64,000 bases of DNA from Bradyrhizobium sp. 186 (GTDB lineage Bacteria; Pseudomonadota; Alphaproteobacteria; Rhizobiales; Xanthobacteraceae). The notes under the pieces were generated by a model. It made no database searches. It had not been told where the DNA came from and saw nothing but the letters and a program-made list of their open reading frames with translations. The first letter of the stretch is position 1. Every line of letters starts with the position of its first letter. The translations under genes were made by a program, and so were the position numbers. Positions 27,359 to 36,139 of the stretch are shown piece after piece. The DNA lies in the NCBI RefSeq assembly GCF_023101685.1, contig NZ_CP082164.1:9579001-9643000 (forward strand), written 5' to 3'.

Positions 27359-28027
27359 ATGACGGTCCAGAGATTCCTGCTCATTGTCGACGAAATCAGC
27401 ACGTGGTGCGGCAAGGCCGCGGCCTGGCTGATCATCTTGCTGATGGCCGTCGTCTGCGTCGAAGTGTTCAAGCGCTACATCATGAACATGCCCACGGCGT
27501 GGATCTTCGATCTCGATAACATGCTGTACGGAACCGCGTTTATGCTGTGCGGCGCCTACACGCTGGCGCAGAACGCCCATGTCCGCGGCGACTTCCTTTA
27601 CAGCTCGATGCGACCGCGTATGCAGGCGTCGCTGGACATCGTGCTATATGCGGTTTTTTTTATCCCTGGTATCGCCGCCCTCATATACGCGGGCTTCGAC
27701 TACGCCGCCGATTCGTGGAGGATCGCGGAGCATTCGAATGTCACAGCAGACGGGCCGCCGGTTTATCACTTCAAGTCCATGATCCCCATCGCCGGCGCGC
27801 TGGTGATGCTGCAAGGCATCGCCGAGATCGTGCGTTGCGTCGTCTGCCTGCAGACCGGCGAATGGCCCAACCGACTCAAGGACGTCGCGGAGATCGACGT
27901 CATCGAGCAGCAACTTGCGCACAGCGAATATGTCGATGAAGAGTCGCGCAAGCTCGCCATCGAGCGGGCGCATGAAATCGACGAGAGTGCGCGCCAGCGC
28001 GGTATGGGCGGGGACCTGAACACATGA
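27359..28027 (+). CDS. TRAP transporter small permease (DctQ)
   Basis: About 222 aa from ATG 27359 (an upstream in-frame ATG at 27329 is possible). Four membrane segments: near 15-37, 62-80, 95-115 and 140-160. The last 45 residues are a charged cytoplasmic tail. FKRYIMNMPTAWIFDLDNML matches the conserved TM1-TM2 linker of DctQ. Its stop overlaps the DctM start by four bases (ATGA), implying coupled translation and a 1:1 complex. Confidence 0.9.
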   Translation: MTVQRFLLIVDEISTWCGKAAAWLIILLMAVVCVEVFKRYIMNMPTAWIFDLDNMLYGTAFMLCGAYTLAQNAHVRGDFLYSSMRPRMQASLDIVLYAVFFIPGIAALIYAGFDYAADSWRIAEHSNVTADGPPVYHFKSMIPIAGALVMLQGIAEIVRCVVCLQTGEWPNRLKDVAEIDVIEQQLAHSEYVDEESRKLAIERAHEIDESARQRGMGGDLNT

Positions 28028-29775
28028 GCGATCCGGCACTCGGGCTCTTGATGCTCACGCTCATCGTGGTTGTGATCATGATGGGCTTCCCGACAGCGTT
28101 CACGCTGATGGGCCTGGGCATATTTTTTGGCTACATCGCGTTCTATGACCCGACGCATTCCTGGGCCGACAACCGCGTGTTCGATTTGATGGTTGAACGC
28201 ACCTATGGCGCCATGACCAACGACGTCCTGATCTCCATCCCGCTGTTCGTGCTGATGGGCTACGTGATGGAGCGCGGCGCGCTGGTCGACAAGATGTTCT
28301 ACTCGATCCAGCTCGCGTTCCGCCGCGTGCCGGCTTCGCTTGCGGTCGCGACCCTGATCGTCTGCACGTTTTGGGGGATCGCGAGCGGCCTTGTCGGCGC
28401 GGTGGTGGTGCTGATGGGCGTCATCGCATTTAATCCCATGCTCAAGGCTGGATACGACGTGAAGCTCGCCTCCGGCGTCATCACGGCGGGCGGCACGCTC
28501 GGCATTCTGATCCCGCCGTCTGTGATGATCATCGTCTATGCTGCGGTCGCCGGTCAGTCGATCGTCAAGCTGTACGCGGCGGCGATGTTCCCCGGCTTCT
28601 TTCTGTCGTTCCTATATCTCATTTACATAGTCGCCTGGGCGATGATCAATCCGAAGATCGCCCCGCCATTGCCGGAGGACCAAACGAAGGTTCCGGTGCC
28701 GGCATGGCTGTCGAGGTTCGAGGACACCTACCGTTCGCAAACGATCCTGATCTCGCTGATCAAGGGGCTGCTCTCGCCGTCGAGGGTAAGGCAAATCGAC
28801 GCGGAAGGCCGTCCGGTCAGCTACTGGATGCTGCTCTCGAGCTTCGGTTACGCGCTGGTGCCGTTTGTGATCGTCGCCGGCACGTTGGCCACCGTATGGT
28901 GGTACGTCGTCATTCACCAGCAGGCTCCCATCGAACTCGCGGTAACCGGCGTGCAGCAATTGGGCACACCGGAGCTGGTTACGGGCGAGGCCACGCCCGC
29001 TGAACTGGGACCAGGACTCGAATTCTACCTCTGGTTCTGGGGCATCACGGCGGTTTGTGCGCTGTTGCAGGTCCGTTACTACTGGCGGTTCAACGCCGAG
29101 CGGCTCTCGATCGTGAAACTGCTGACCTCGTCGACCATGCCGCTCGGCATTCTCACCGTCGTCGTACTCGCCGTAATCCTGTTCGGAATCTGCACCGCGA
29201 CCGAGTCCGCCGCCGTTGGCGCCTTTGGCGCTTTCTTGCTGGCGGTGCAAGCCCGCACGCTCAACTGGGAACGCACCAAGCAGGCGGTGTTTCTGACCGC
29301 CAAGACCACGGCCATGGTGTGCTGGCTGTTCGTCGGCTCGGCGCTGTTCTCGGCGGTGTTCGCGATTCTCGGCGGGCAGGCGCTGCTCGAGCGATGGGTA
29401 CTATCGTTCGACATGTCGCCGGTGTCGTTCATGCTCCTGTCGCAGGCGATCATCTTCGTGCTCGGTTGGCCGCTGGAATGGACCGAGATCATCATCATCT
29501 TCGTGCCAATCTTCCTGCCGATGCTGAAGCACTTCAACATCGACCCGATCCTGTGGGGGACACTGGTGTTCGTGAACCTGCAGGCGGCGTTCCTGTCGCC
29601 GCCGGTCGCGATGTCGGCGTTCTACCTCAAAGGCGTGGCCCCGAAGCACGTCACGCTCAACCAGATTTTTGCCGGCATGATGCCCTACATGCTGATCGTC
29701 ATCCTGTGCATGGTGATCATGTATGTCTGGCCCGGCATGACGCTGTGGCTGCCGAACTATCTGTACGGAAGTTGA
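28024..29775 (+). CDS. TRAP transporter large permease (DctM), long form
   Basis: A 583-aa permease, about 150 residues longer than a typical DctM of about 425. The extra part lies near 205-345: a soluble loop (PPLPEDQTKVPVPAWLS) followed by two added hydrophobic helices and an acidic loop. Before and after it the usual signatures are present: NDVLISIPLFVLMGYVMERG near 60, GGTLGILIPPSVMIIVYAAV near 155 and FLSPPVAMSAFYLKG near 525. It couples uptake to Na+ or H+. Confidence 0.9.
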   Translation: MSDPALGLLMLTLIVVVIMMGFPTAFTLMGLGIFFGYIAFYDPTHSWADNRVFDLMVERTYGAMTNDVLISIPLFVLMGYVMERGALVDKMFYSIQLAFRRVPASLAVATLIVCTFWGIASGLVGAVVVLMGVIAFNPMLKAGYDVKLASGVITAGGTLGILIPPSVMIIVYAAVAGQSIVKLYAAAMFPGFFLSFLYLIYIVAWAMINPKIAPPLPEDQTKVPVPAWLSRFEDTYRSQTILISLIKGLLSPSRVRQIDAEGRPVSYWMLLSSFGYALVPFVIVAGTLATVWWYVVIHQQAPIELAVTGVQQLGTPELVTGEATPAELGPGLEFYLWFWGITAVCALLQVRYYWRFNAERLSIVKLLTSSTMPLGILTVVVLAVILFGICTATESAAVGAFGAFLLAVQARTLNWERTKQAVFLTAKTTAMVCWLFVGSALFSAVFAILGGQALLERWVLSFDMSPVSFMLLSQAIIFVLGWPLEWTEIIIIFVPIFLPMLKHFNIDPILWGTLVFVNLQAAFLSPPVAMSAFYLKGVAPKHVTLNQIFAGMMPYMLIVILCMVIMYVWPGMTLWLPNYLYGS

Positions 29776-30492
29776 GGCGTAGCGGGGGGCACCGGGCGCT
29801 TGTCACACGGAAATGTTGCCCAAGGAGGGGAATCACACGCAACCACCGACACGCGGTTGGTAGCCGAGACGTTTGCTCTCCGAGCAAAGGTCACACGTTC
29901 GAATCGTGTCGGGTGCGCCAGATTTTCTTTATTTTGGAGCGCGATATGCGCCCTCGGACTTGGGCACTGCCTGATTCCAGCGAGTAAGCAATATGGAGGA
30001 AAATCGTCGCCGAGTGCAGAAAGCTTGGCAACTGACGATGTCGGCCGAAAGGTCGCTGGCCCAAGACCAACGATCGATTCCATAAAAAGTTGGATTGGCG
30101 CTCTCGGGCAGCCGAACCCGCGATACCTCATTCGATCTTTCGCGTGAGCATTTCGTGAGCCCATGAGCGAGCTCAGCTCGAAAGTCCACGAACCTTAGGT
30201 CGGGCGAAAGCAACCGTTGCGGAGACCCGAAAGAGGGCGCGTTTTCGGCGCCGCCCTCGTACCGCGGGGCGCAATCGCCATTGCCAGACCAACTCGCCTC
30301 CGTCTCCCACCTATGTGGTTCGTATCGTGAAGCGCCCGGCTAACGTTGGTTCAGTTCGGCTCAGATTTTGCAGGTTCAGATAGCGGACACGCCGACCACA
30401 GGCAAAGGTGCACGAACCACCATCGGGCGGCAGCCAGGTCGGATCTGTACTGACGCGCCGTTCTTTCGCATGCAGCGTGTTCCTGCCACACA
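29776..30492. other. 717-bp region with a tRNA-like relic
   Basis: Downstream of the TRAP operon. The only structured item is the tRNA 3'-half at 29871-29920. The rest (29921-30492) has no credible ORF or repeat that I can see. Confidence 0.55.
29871..29920 (+). pseudogene. tRNA-Arg-like 3' half (pseudo-tRNA or attachment-site remnant)
   Basis: Anticodon stem TTTGC/GCAAA with loop TCTCCGA, variable GGTC, T-arm ACACG/CGTGT with loop TTCGAAT, acceptor strand CGGGTGC, discriminator G and CCA. From the variable loop on it closely resembles rhizobial tRNA-Arg(CCG). The D-arm and 5' acceptor strand are not recognisable upstream, and loop position 33 is C instead of U. It should not be functional. 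Confidence 0.6.
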
Positions 30493-30867
30493 TTAATGCG
30501 CCGGCTGAAACAGCTCGATCGGATTGCCTGACGGGTCCTCAAGTAGAATTTGCGAACCGCCTACCCCTTTCAGTATTTCATTGCGAAAGTTCAGCCCGCT
30601 TGTGCGCAATCGATTTGCTTCCGACTCAATGTCGTTGACCATAAGCAGGATCCGGTTCCAGCCTCCGGGGGCCGGATGCCGGCCATCTGGCATTGCGCGC
30701 GCCCCGGAACTGCCCGGACCGCTCAGCAACAATCGCAGGCTTTCGCGGGTAACGGAAGCAAAGGCCGGCCGGGCATCCTGCTCGAGCGTGAAGCCGAGAT
30801 GCGTGACGTAGAATTCAATCGACGCGGCGACATCCTCCACAATGTAGCGGACGCTTACGTTGGTCAT
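30493..30867 (-). CDS. VOC (glyoxalase/bleomycin-resistance-fold) protein
   Basis: A 124-aa single-domain protein with two beta-alpha-beta-beta-beta units: SVRYIVEDVAASIEFYVTHL at the start and NRILLMVNDIESEANRLR near 70. It ends with the metal-site strand QILLEDPSGNPIELFQP. AAGGAGG precedes the ATG. It begins 12 bp after the stop of the multicopper oxidase on the same strand and is likely in its transcript. The substrate could be an oxidised small molecule; unknown. Confidence 0.85.
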   Translation of the reverse strand: MTNVSVRYIVEDVAASIEFYVTHLGFTLEQDARPAFASVTRESLRLLLSGPGSSGARAMPDGRHPAPGGWNRILLMVNDIESEANRLRTSGLNFRNEILKGVGGSQILLEDPSGNPIELFQPAH

Positions 30868-30879
30868 TTTGGCCTCCTT

Positions 30880-32361
30880 TCAGGCGCACACATATTGTCC
30901 CATCATCCCGGCATCCTCGTGTTCGAGGATGTGACAGTGATACATGAAGGGATGCTCCCGCGTCGCGGGACGATTGAAGGCAACCAGAAGTTCGGCCTTG
31001 TCCTCGACGAGAACCACATCCTTCCACCCTGCCAGATGAGCAGGCGGTGGCGCGCCCGCGAGCGACAGAATCCGAAATGACGCGCCGTGCACATGAAACG
31101 GATGAGCCATGCCGATCGAGACGATCTCCCAGACTTCCAGCGTGCCAAGCTTGGTATCGGCGTCGATACGCGCCAGGTCATGGGTCTTGCCGTTGATGCA
31201 CATGCCGGGAAGCATGCCCATTTCCGTCGGCCGTTGACCTCCGCATATCCCGCTGTCCAGCACCAACTGACGGCGGCGAACAGCCTTGGTTGAATCGGCT
31301 GTAGCAGGCTCAACGAGGCGCGCTGGAAAATCTCTTACTGTTCCTACCGCCGGCGTTGGTTCAAAACGCAGGATCGAGACAAAATCGCCACTTCCATCCG
31401 GCGACACCGCACCAAAGATACCCATGAGCGTGTCAGGGCCAGTCTCAAGCATGACTGGTTTGCGGTCGGCGAAATCGACAAGGATTTCGAAACGCTCCGC
31501 GGGAGAAGCCCTGAGCTGGTTCATCGTGACCGACGCTGAAAGGAATCCGGCGTCTGACGCTACGACGCGAAACTCGCGACCATCGCTGAACCGCAGGTCG
31601 AAATTTTGCGCGTTGGCTGCATTGAGAATTCGCAGCCGCACCAAACTGCATGGGACCTGAGCGACGGGGTGAACCACGCCATTGACGATGATGGTGCTGC
31701 CCCGGCTGCCATACTGGATCGTTTGGGGATCGGGAGCGCGATCGTACAGAAGCGACCCGTCGGTATCGAACGATCGATCCTGAATGATTATGGGCAGATC
31801 GTCGATACCGTACGTGCGCGGCAGACCGAGGTTGGTGTCCGAGCCGTCGTCGACAATGATCAGTCCGGTGAGACCCATATAGATTTGCCGGGCCGTATCA
31901 TGGTGCAGATGAGGATGGAACCATGCAGTTGAAGCTGGCTGTTCAATCCTGAGTCTCGGGCGCCACATACCGCCTGACTTGATGATCTGATGCGGCCCGC
32001 CATCAACGTCTCCTGGCACCAGAAGCCCGTGCCAGTGCACTGTCGTGTCAACGTCAAGCGCATTCTCGACCGTCATCTCCACCTCATCGCCACGTCGGAG
32101 GCGGATGGCCGGTCCAAGAACGGGACCCGAATAGCCGTAGGAATGCGTCGGCTTGCCCTTGATGAAGGCGTGCCGTCCGGAGGCGGCCTTCAATTTTACC
32201 GCGTTCCCCTGCTTGGCCGCATCGATCAGCGGAGGGATGGGCAGGCGCCTTGTGAAATGCACCGACTCGCCTTGCGCGAGGTGGGCGCCGATGAGGCTGC
32301 CCGCGAGGCCACCCGAAACAATTGCGGCGGATCCGTTCGTAAATTGGCGTCGGGTCAGCAT
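30880..32361 (-). CDS. multicopper oxidase, Tat-exported (first of two)
   Basis: About 493 aa from ATG 32361, with a Tat signal (LTRRQFTNGSAAIVSGG). All four copper motifs are present: HWHGLL near 105, FHPHLHHD near 150, HPFHVHGASF near 410 and HCHILEHEDAGMM near 475. It should oxidise a substrate (Cu+, phenol or similar) with reduction of O2 to water in the periplasm. It is divergent from a second multicopper oxidase; their 183-bp gap holds the palindrome at 32486. VOC gene follows. Confidence 0.9.
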   Translation of the reverse strand: MLTRRQFTNGSAAIVSGGLAGSLIGAHLAQGESVHFTRRLPIPPLIDAAKQGNAVKLKAASGRHAFIKGKPTHSYGYSGPVLGPAIRLRRGDEVEMTVENALDVDTTVHWHGLLVPGDVDGGPHQIIKSGGMWRPRLRIEQPASTAWFHPHLHHDTARQIYMGLTGLIIVDDGSDTNLGLPRTYGIDDLPIIIQDRSFDTDGSLLYDRAPDPQTIQYGSRGSTIIVNGVVHPVAQVPCSLVRLRILNAANAQNFDLRFSDGREFRVVASDAGFLSASVTMNQLRASPAERFEILVDFADRKPVMLETGPDTLMGIFGAVSPDGSGDFVSILRFEPTPAVGTVRDFPARLVEPATADSTKAVRRRQLVLDSGICGGQRPTEMGMLPGMCINGKTHDLARIDADTKLGTLEVWEIVSIGMAHPFHVHGASFRILSLAGAPPPAHLAGWKDVVLVEDKAELLVAFNRPATREHPFMYHCHILEHEDAGMMGQYVCA

Positions 32362-32485
32362 CGATTGCAAAACTCGCCTTCATTCCATTCGAACCGGTCT
32401 GACGTAGTACCACAGAAGGTGCCGTCAGTATCTTTGGCCCGCTGCCGGGGACCGGCCAGTAAACGCCACGTGCTTTGACCGACGG

Positions 32486-32500
32486 TATCGGGAACCGATA
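32486..32500. promoter_or_regulatory. candidate PadR operator 1
   Basis: Perfect palindrome TATCGG-GAA-CCGATA, 45 bp before the ATG of the second multicopper oxidase, in the gap between the two divergent oxidase genes. The same 15-mer occurs, as its complement, at 35759-35773 beside padR. Similarity runs a further nine bases (7 of 9 identical) on one side. Confidence 0.75.
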
Positions 32501-32544
32501 ATGACAGCAGGCGGTTCTTTTCGCCTGGCAAAGGAGAGAGCAGG

Positions 32545-33990
32545 ATGACATTTTCGACTTACCGCTTGCCGCCGCGCTCTCTTGATCAAGACTCTTTGCG
32601 GGAAACGCGCTTCAGTCGTCGTGAATTGCTGCTGGGAGCCGGCACTGCGGGTCTCGCAGCGGTCATGAACCGCCCCTGCTACCCGCAAGCCGCGGCGCCG
32701 TCTGCCGACCACACCATCCGGATTGCCCCGATCTCGCTGGAAATAGGGCCGAACAAGGTCATCCAGACCACAGGCTACAACAATACGGTGCCAGGACCGC
32801 CGCTTCGTCTCAAGGAAGGCTCCCCGGTGGCCATCAACGTGGTCAACGATTCCGGCTATGCTAATCTGATCCACTGGCATGGACTGTTCGTCCCACCCCT
32901 TCAGGACGGCGCAGTAGAAGAGGGTTCGCCGATTATCCCGCCGGGGGAAGCGCTGCTTTACAGCTTCACACCGAAACCGGCCGGCACGCGATGGTACCAC
33001 AGCCACGCCATGGCGATGACTGATCTCAATCGCAGCACGTATTCGGGCGAGTTCGGTTTCCTCATCATCGATCCGGCGGCGGGCGATCCCGGTCGATATG
33101 ACCGTGAGGTCATGCTCGCCGCCCATCATTGGGAAGGCTCCTGGGTGAGTATGCAGGACATGCACAAGGGGCCACCGCCCGACAACGGATTGGAGGCTAT
33201 GTACCGTTCGGCTACTCTCGGGGACCGGATGCTGGGGCACGGTGAGCCTATTCGCGTGCGCCAGGGAGAACGGGTGCTGTTCCGCGTGCTGAACGCCAGC
33301 GGCAGCATGGGCATTTCACTTGCGCTGTCAGGGCACTGGTTCACGGTTGTCGCGCTGGACGGCAACCCCGTGCCGGCGCCAACAACCGTCGACGTCTTGA
33401 AGCTGGACGTGGCCGAGCGTGCGGACGTCATCGTGGAAATGAACAATCCTGGCGTTTGGGTCTTTGGATCGACGGACGACGAAGACCGCAACATGGGTAT
33501 GGGCGTCATCGTGGAGTATCAGAATCGAAGCGGAGGGCCGGTCTGGTCCCCTCCCCCAAAGACAGCTTGGGACTACACCACATTCGGTCGAAGCGGTCCG
33601 GCCGCTGCACCGGACGAGACCATCGACTTGAAATTCGAGAAGATCCCGGGCGGCCGCGGCGGCTACAACCGCTGGACCATCAACGGCAAATCCTGGCCGG
33701 ATACCAACCCGTTATTCACCGTGCAGCGCGGCAAGCGCTATCGCCTTGTCATGAACAATAACAGCGGCGATGAGCATCCCGTTCACCTGCATCGGCACAG
33801 TTTCGAGGTCACCAAGGTTGGCGGCAAATCCACGTCAGGGCTCATGAAGGACACGATCAGCATGCAGCGCTACTCCACGGCGGAGATCGACTTTGTGGCC
33901 GACAATCCCGGCAATACCCTGTTCCATTGCCATCATCAGGACCACATGGACGAGGGTTTTGCAGGACTGATCACCTATGTGAAGAGCTAA
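32545..33990 (+). CDS. multicopper oxidase, Tat-exported (second of two)
   Basis: A 481-aa periplasmic oxidase from ATG 32545 (AAGGAGAGAGCAGG upstream). Tat motif FSRRELLLGAGTAGLAAV. Copper motifs: HWHGLFVP near 110, WYHSHAMAM near 150, HPVHLHRHSF near 415 and HCHHQDHMDEGF near 462. The two oxidases share domain plan but differ in length and motifs, so they are not a recent tandem duplication. Probably controlled by the palindrome 45 bp upstream. Confidence 0.9.
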   Translation: MTFSTYRLPPRSLDQDSLRETRFSRRELLLGAGTAGLAAVMNRPCYPQAAAPSADHTIRIAPISLEIGPNKVIQTTGYNNTVPGPPLRLKEGSPVAINVVNDSGYANLIHWHGLFVPPLQDGAVEEGSPIIPPGEALLYSFTPKPAGTRWYHSHAMAMTDLNRSTYSGEFGFLIIDPAAGDPGRYDREVMLAAHHWEGSWVSMQDMHKGPPPDNGLEAMYRSATLGDRMLGHGEPIRVRQGERVLFRVLNASGSMGISLALSGHWFTVVALDGNPVPAPTTVDVLKLDVAERADVIVEMNNPGVWVFGSTDDEDRNMGMGVIVEYQNRSGGPVWSPPPKTAWDYTTFGRSGPAAAPDETIDLKFEKIPGGRGGYNRWTINGKSWPDTNPLFTVQRGKRYRLVMNNNSGDEHPVHLHRHSFEVTKVGGKSTSGLMKDTISMQRYSTAEIDFVADNPGNTLFHCHHQDHMDEGFAGLITYVKS

Positions 33991-35177
33991 GCCTCTTGGC
34001 GCGGCGATGGCTCCTGTCGTTTGGCGATCACAAACAGCGGCAAGGAGATGAGCTGGGCGAAGACCGCAAATGCGACCAGCGCCACACGCGATTGGTCATA
34101 GAGCAGCCCTGTCGCGACGCTGCCGATCAGCCATCCCGCTCCATACCCCGTATAAAAGAGACCGAAAGCAAAGTTGCGTTTGCCTTCCGGCAGCACGCTG
34201 GCCACCACCGCCTTGAACAAGGTGTCCTGGGTCGCATATCCGATGCCCCACAACACCATGCCTGAGAGGAGCGCCGGGAAGCCGCCGAGGAACACAAGGG
34301 GCGAAAAGAGCGAAGACAAAAAGACGGCGACCAGCAGGGTTGACAGTGGGGCTCTGTCGTAGAGTTTCCCGAGAACGAGACTGGCGATCACGCCGCATCC
34401 CGTGGAGAACGCCAGAAGAACCGGTATCGAAGGTCCGCCGACAACCTTGGCGTTGGCCAGGTGATAGGCAACCAGTTCGTAGCTCATCAGGCCGGCAGCG
34501 AAGCATGCTGCCGCGACCATGTAGAGCCAGTATGACCGGTTCAATCCGCTCGCCTGCGCCGTCCTTCCCTCTTCCAGGCGTGATGGGACCGGAAAGTTGA
34601 TGCGCGCGACGGTCAATGCGCCGAGCGCGAGCACACTCGAAGTCAAAAGCAGCGCGTATCCGGTCCGATAGTCCCCGTGCAACAAAAGGACCAGCGCGAT
34701 GATCAGGGGGCCAAGCGTGGCGCCGGTCTCATCGAGCGCGGTGTTGACCGCATATACCCATCCTTTGCCGTGCTTGCCGGTCGTATAGGAGAGCATGGCC
34801 TCGACGGTGGGCTTGCGGATGGCGCGGCCGATGCGCTCGGCAAGGACAAGGAGAGCCGCGACCTGCCAGTTGCCGACGAGCGCCATGGCGGGAACGGCGA
34901 GCAAGTTGATGGCGTAGCCGACAAACGTGACAAGCCAGTAGCGCCCGGTCCTGTCGGCGATGTAGCCGGAGACGGAACGTAAGGCATAGCCCAGAAATTC
35001 GCCGAGACCCGCGGTGATGCTGACGACGGTGGCACTCGCTCCGAGCGAAGCCATGAATTGGCCATTGATGGCCCCGCCGCCCTCATAGGTCATGTCGCCG
35101 AACAAGTTCACCACGCCCATCGTCAGCACGAAGTTGAAGGCAGGCGACGAGCCGATCGAGAGGCGGGATCTGGCCAT
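33987..35177 (-). CDS. MFS transporter
   Basis: A 396-aa protein with 12 hydrophobic segments. LFGDMTYEGGGAINGQFMAS near 28, YIADRTGRYW near 75 and RIGRAIRKPTVEAMLSYTTG near 115 mark the loop 2-3 region of an MFS drug/solute antiporter. LYDRAPLSTLLV near 265 is the equivalent in the second half. It starts six bases after doxX on the same strand, so it is co-transcribed with it and likely under the PadR operator. Exported compound unknown. Confidence 0.87.
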   Translation of the reverse strand: MARSRLSIGSSPAFNFVLTMGVVNLFGDMTYEGGGAINGQFMASLGASATVVSITAGLGEFLGYALRSVSGYIADRTGRYWLVTFVGYAINLLAVPAMALVGNWQVAALLVLAERIGRAIRKPTVEAMLSYTTGKHGKGWVYAVNTALDETGATLGPLIIALVLLLHGDYRTGYALLLTSSVLALGALTVARINFPVPSRLEEGRTAQASGLNRSYWLYMVAAACFAAGLMSYELVAYHLANAKVVGGPSIPVLLAFSTGCGVIASLVLGKLYDRAPLSTLLVAVFLSSLFSPLVFLGGFPALLSGMVLWGIGYATQDTLFKAVVASVLPEGKRNFAFGLFYTGYGAGWLIGSVATGLLYDQSRVALVAFAVFAQLISLPLFVIAKRQEPSPRQEA

Positions 35178-35183
35178 GGCGCC

Positions 35184-35660
35184 CTATCCCGTCCTTAGCC
35201 CATCAATCGACCACGGCCCGGCGCCCACCATGGCAAGATAGATGCAGCCGAGCAGCATGGTGAGATCGGCGCGCGCTTCGTGCATCATGCTCCAGAAGCC
35301 GGTGCGATTGATGTCGCTGGCCAGATGGAAAATCCAGACATCGTGTCCGAGCAGGATCGGAAGTTTGGTTGAGATCAGCGCCACGATCATGATGATGATC
35401 AGTGGAATTGCGGCGAGACGGGTGAAAAGCCCAATGATGATGAGCAAGCCGCATACGGTCTCGACGACGCCGACAAAAGGCCCCATCAAATCGGGCAAGG
35501 GAATCCCGATCCTGGCGAAGCGTCCCGCTCCCAAGATGTCCGGGAAAACCAACTTCTGAATGCCTTCCGGCAGGAAGACGGCAAGACCGACCGAAAGCCG
35601 CACCACGATGGTCCAGCCGGAAGCGTCGGAGTGGAAGATATCAGCCCATTTTATTGTCAT
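35184..35660 (-). CDS. DoxX-family membrane protein
   Basis: A 158-aa protein with four membrane helices. RLSVGLAVFLPEGIQKLVFP and GVVETVCGLLIIIGLFTRLA are the DoxX signature helices; the following IIMIVALISTKLPILLG is also typical. DoxX proteins are tied to quinone-linked thiosulfate oxidation in some organisms and to oxidative-stress complexes in others. It leads the doxX-MFS operon, facing padR across 154 bp that contain the palindromic operator. Confidence 0.85.
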   Translation of the reverse strand: MTIKWADIFHSDASGWTIVVRLSVGLAVFLPEGIQKLVFPDILGAGRFARIGIPLPDLMGPFVGVVETVCGLLIIIGLFTRLAAIPLIIIMIVALISTKLPILLGHDVWIFHLASDINRTGFWSMMHEARADLTMLLGCIYLAMVGAGPWSIDGLRTG

Positions 35661-35758
35661 CCGTGATGTCGCAATTTGATTTTCACTGCCAGAGGTCTTT
35701 TCTGCCGGTTAATGAACCCAATATCGTCTACGCTAAGGGCGGAAACGCTTGGCTACAG

Positions 35759-35773
35759 TATCGGTTCCCGATA
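35759..35773. promoter_or_regulatory. candidate PadR operator 2
   Basis: Perfect palindrome TATCGG-TTC-CCGATA, 42 bp before padR and in the divergent doxX-padR gap. It is the complement of operator 1 at 32486-32500. The following TCGTCCGTC resembles the CCGTCGGTC beside operator 1 read on the other strand. Confidence 0.75.
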
Positions 35774-35814
35774 TCGTCCGTCGATATTTGGGAAGAATCG
35801 CATGAATCTGGACA

Positions 35815-36117
35815 ATGAAGTTCGACGACCTCCTTACAGGCTTTATCCGGCTTCACATCCTGCATCACGCGGCAGAGATGGAAATCTACGGGCAGTGGAT
35901 GATCGACGAGTTGGCGCGCCATGGCTACCGGCTCAGCCCCGGAACCCTCTACCCGATGCTTCATCGGATGGAACGCAAGGGGTATCTCACATCGCGCGTG
36001 CAGCGCGAGGGGCGCGTCGCGAGGAAGCTGTACAAAGCAACCAAACTGGGCAAGCAGGGACTTGCGCTTGCAAAGGTTCGGGTTCGGGAATTTACGGGCG
36101 AAGCAATGAAGCGTTGA
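35815..36117 (+). CDS. PadR-family transcriptional regulator
   Basis: A 100-aa regulator. The winged HTH reads IYGQWMIDELARHGYRLSPG then TLYPMLHRMERKGYL, followed by the basic wing and a short C-terminal helix, the small PadR-s2 plan. The start is not firm: ATG 35815 is in frame but has a weak site, while ATG 35802 has GGGAAG upstream but is in another frame. It is divergent from doxX, 22 bp before chrA, and probably represses the cluster through the paired palindromes. Confidence 0.87.
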   Translation: MKFDDLLTGFIRLHILHHAAEMEIYGQWMIDELARHGYRLSPGTLYPMLHRMERKGYLTSRVQREGRVARKLYKATKLGKQGLALAKVRVREFTGEAMKR

Positions 36118-36139
36118 CGCTCATTGTCGGTGCTTCGCA

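Noticed and set aside
29815-29852. Similarity of TGCCCAAGGAGGGGAATC...AACCACCGACAC to the tRNA-Phe 3' end, as the second attachment site of the island
   Set aside because: Only interrupted short matches with several gaps; too weak to claim, though a proper alignment could change this.
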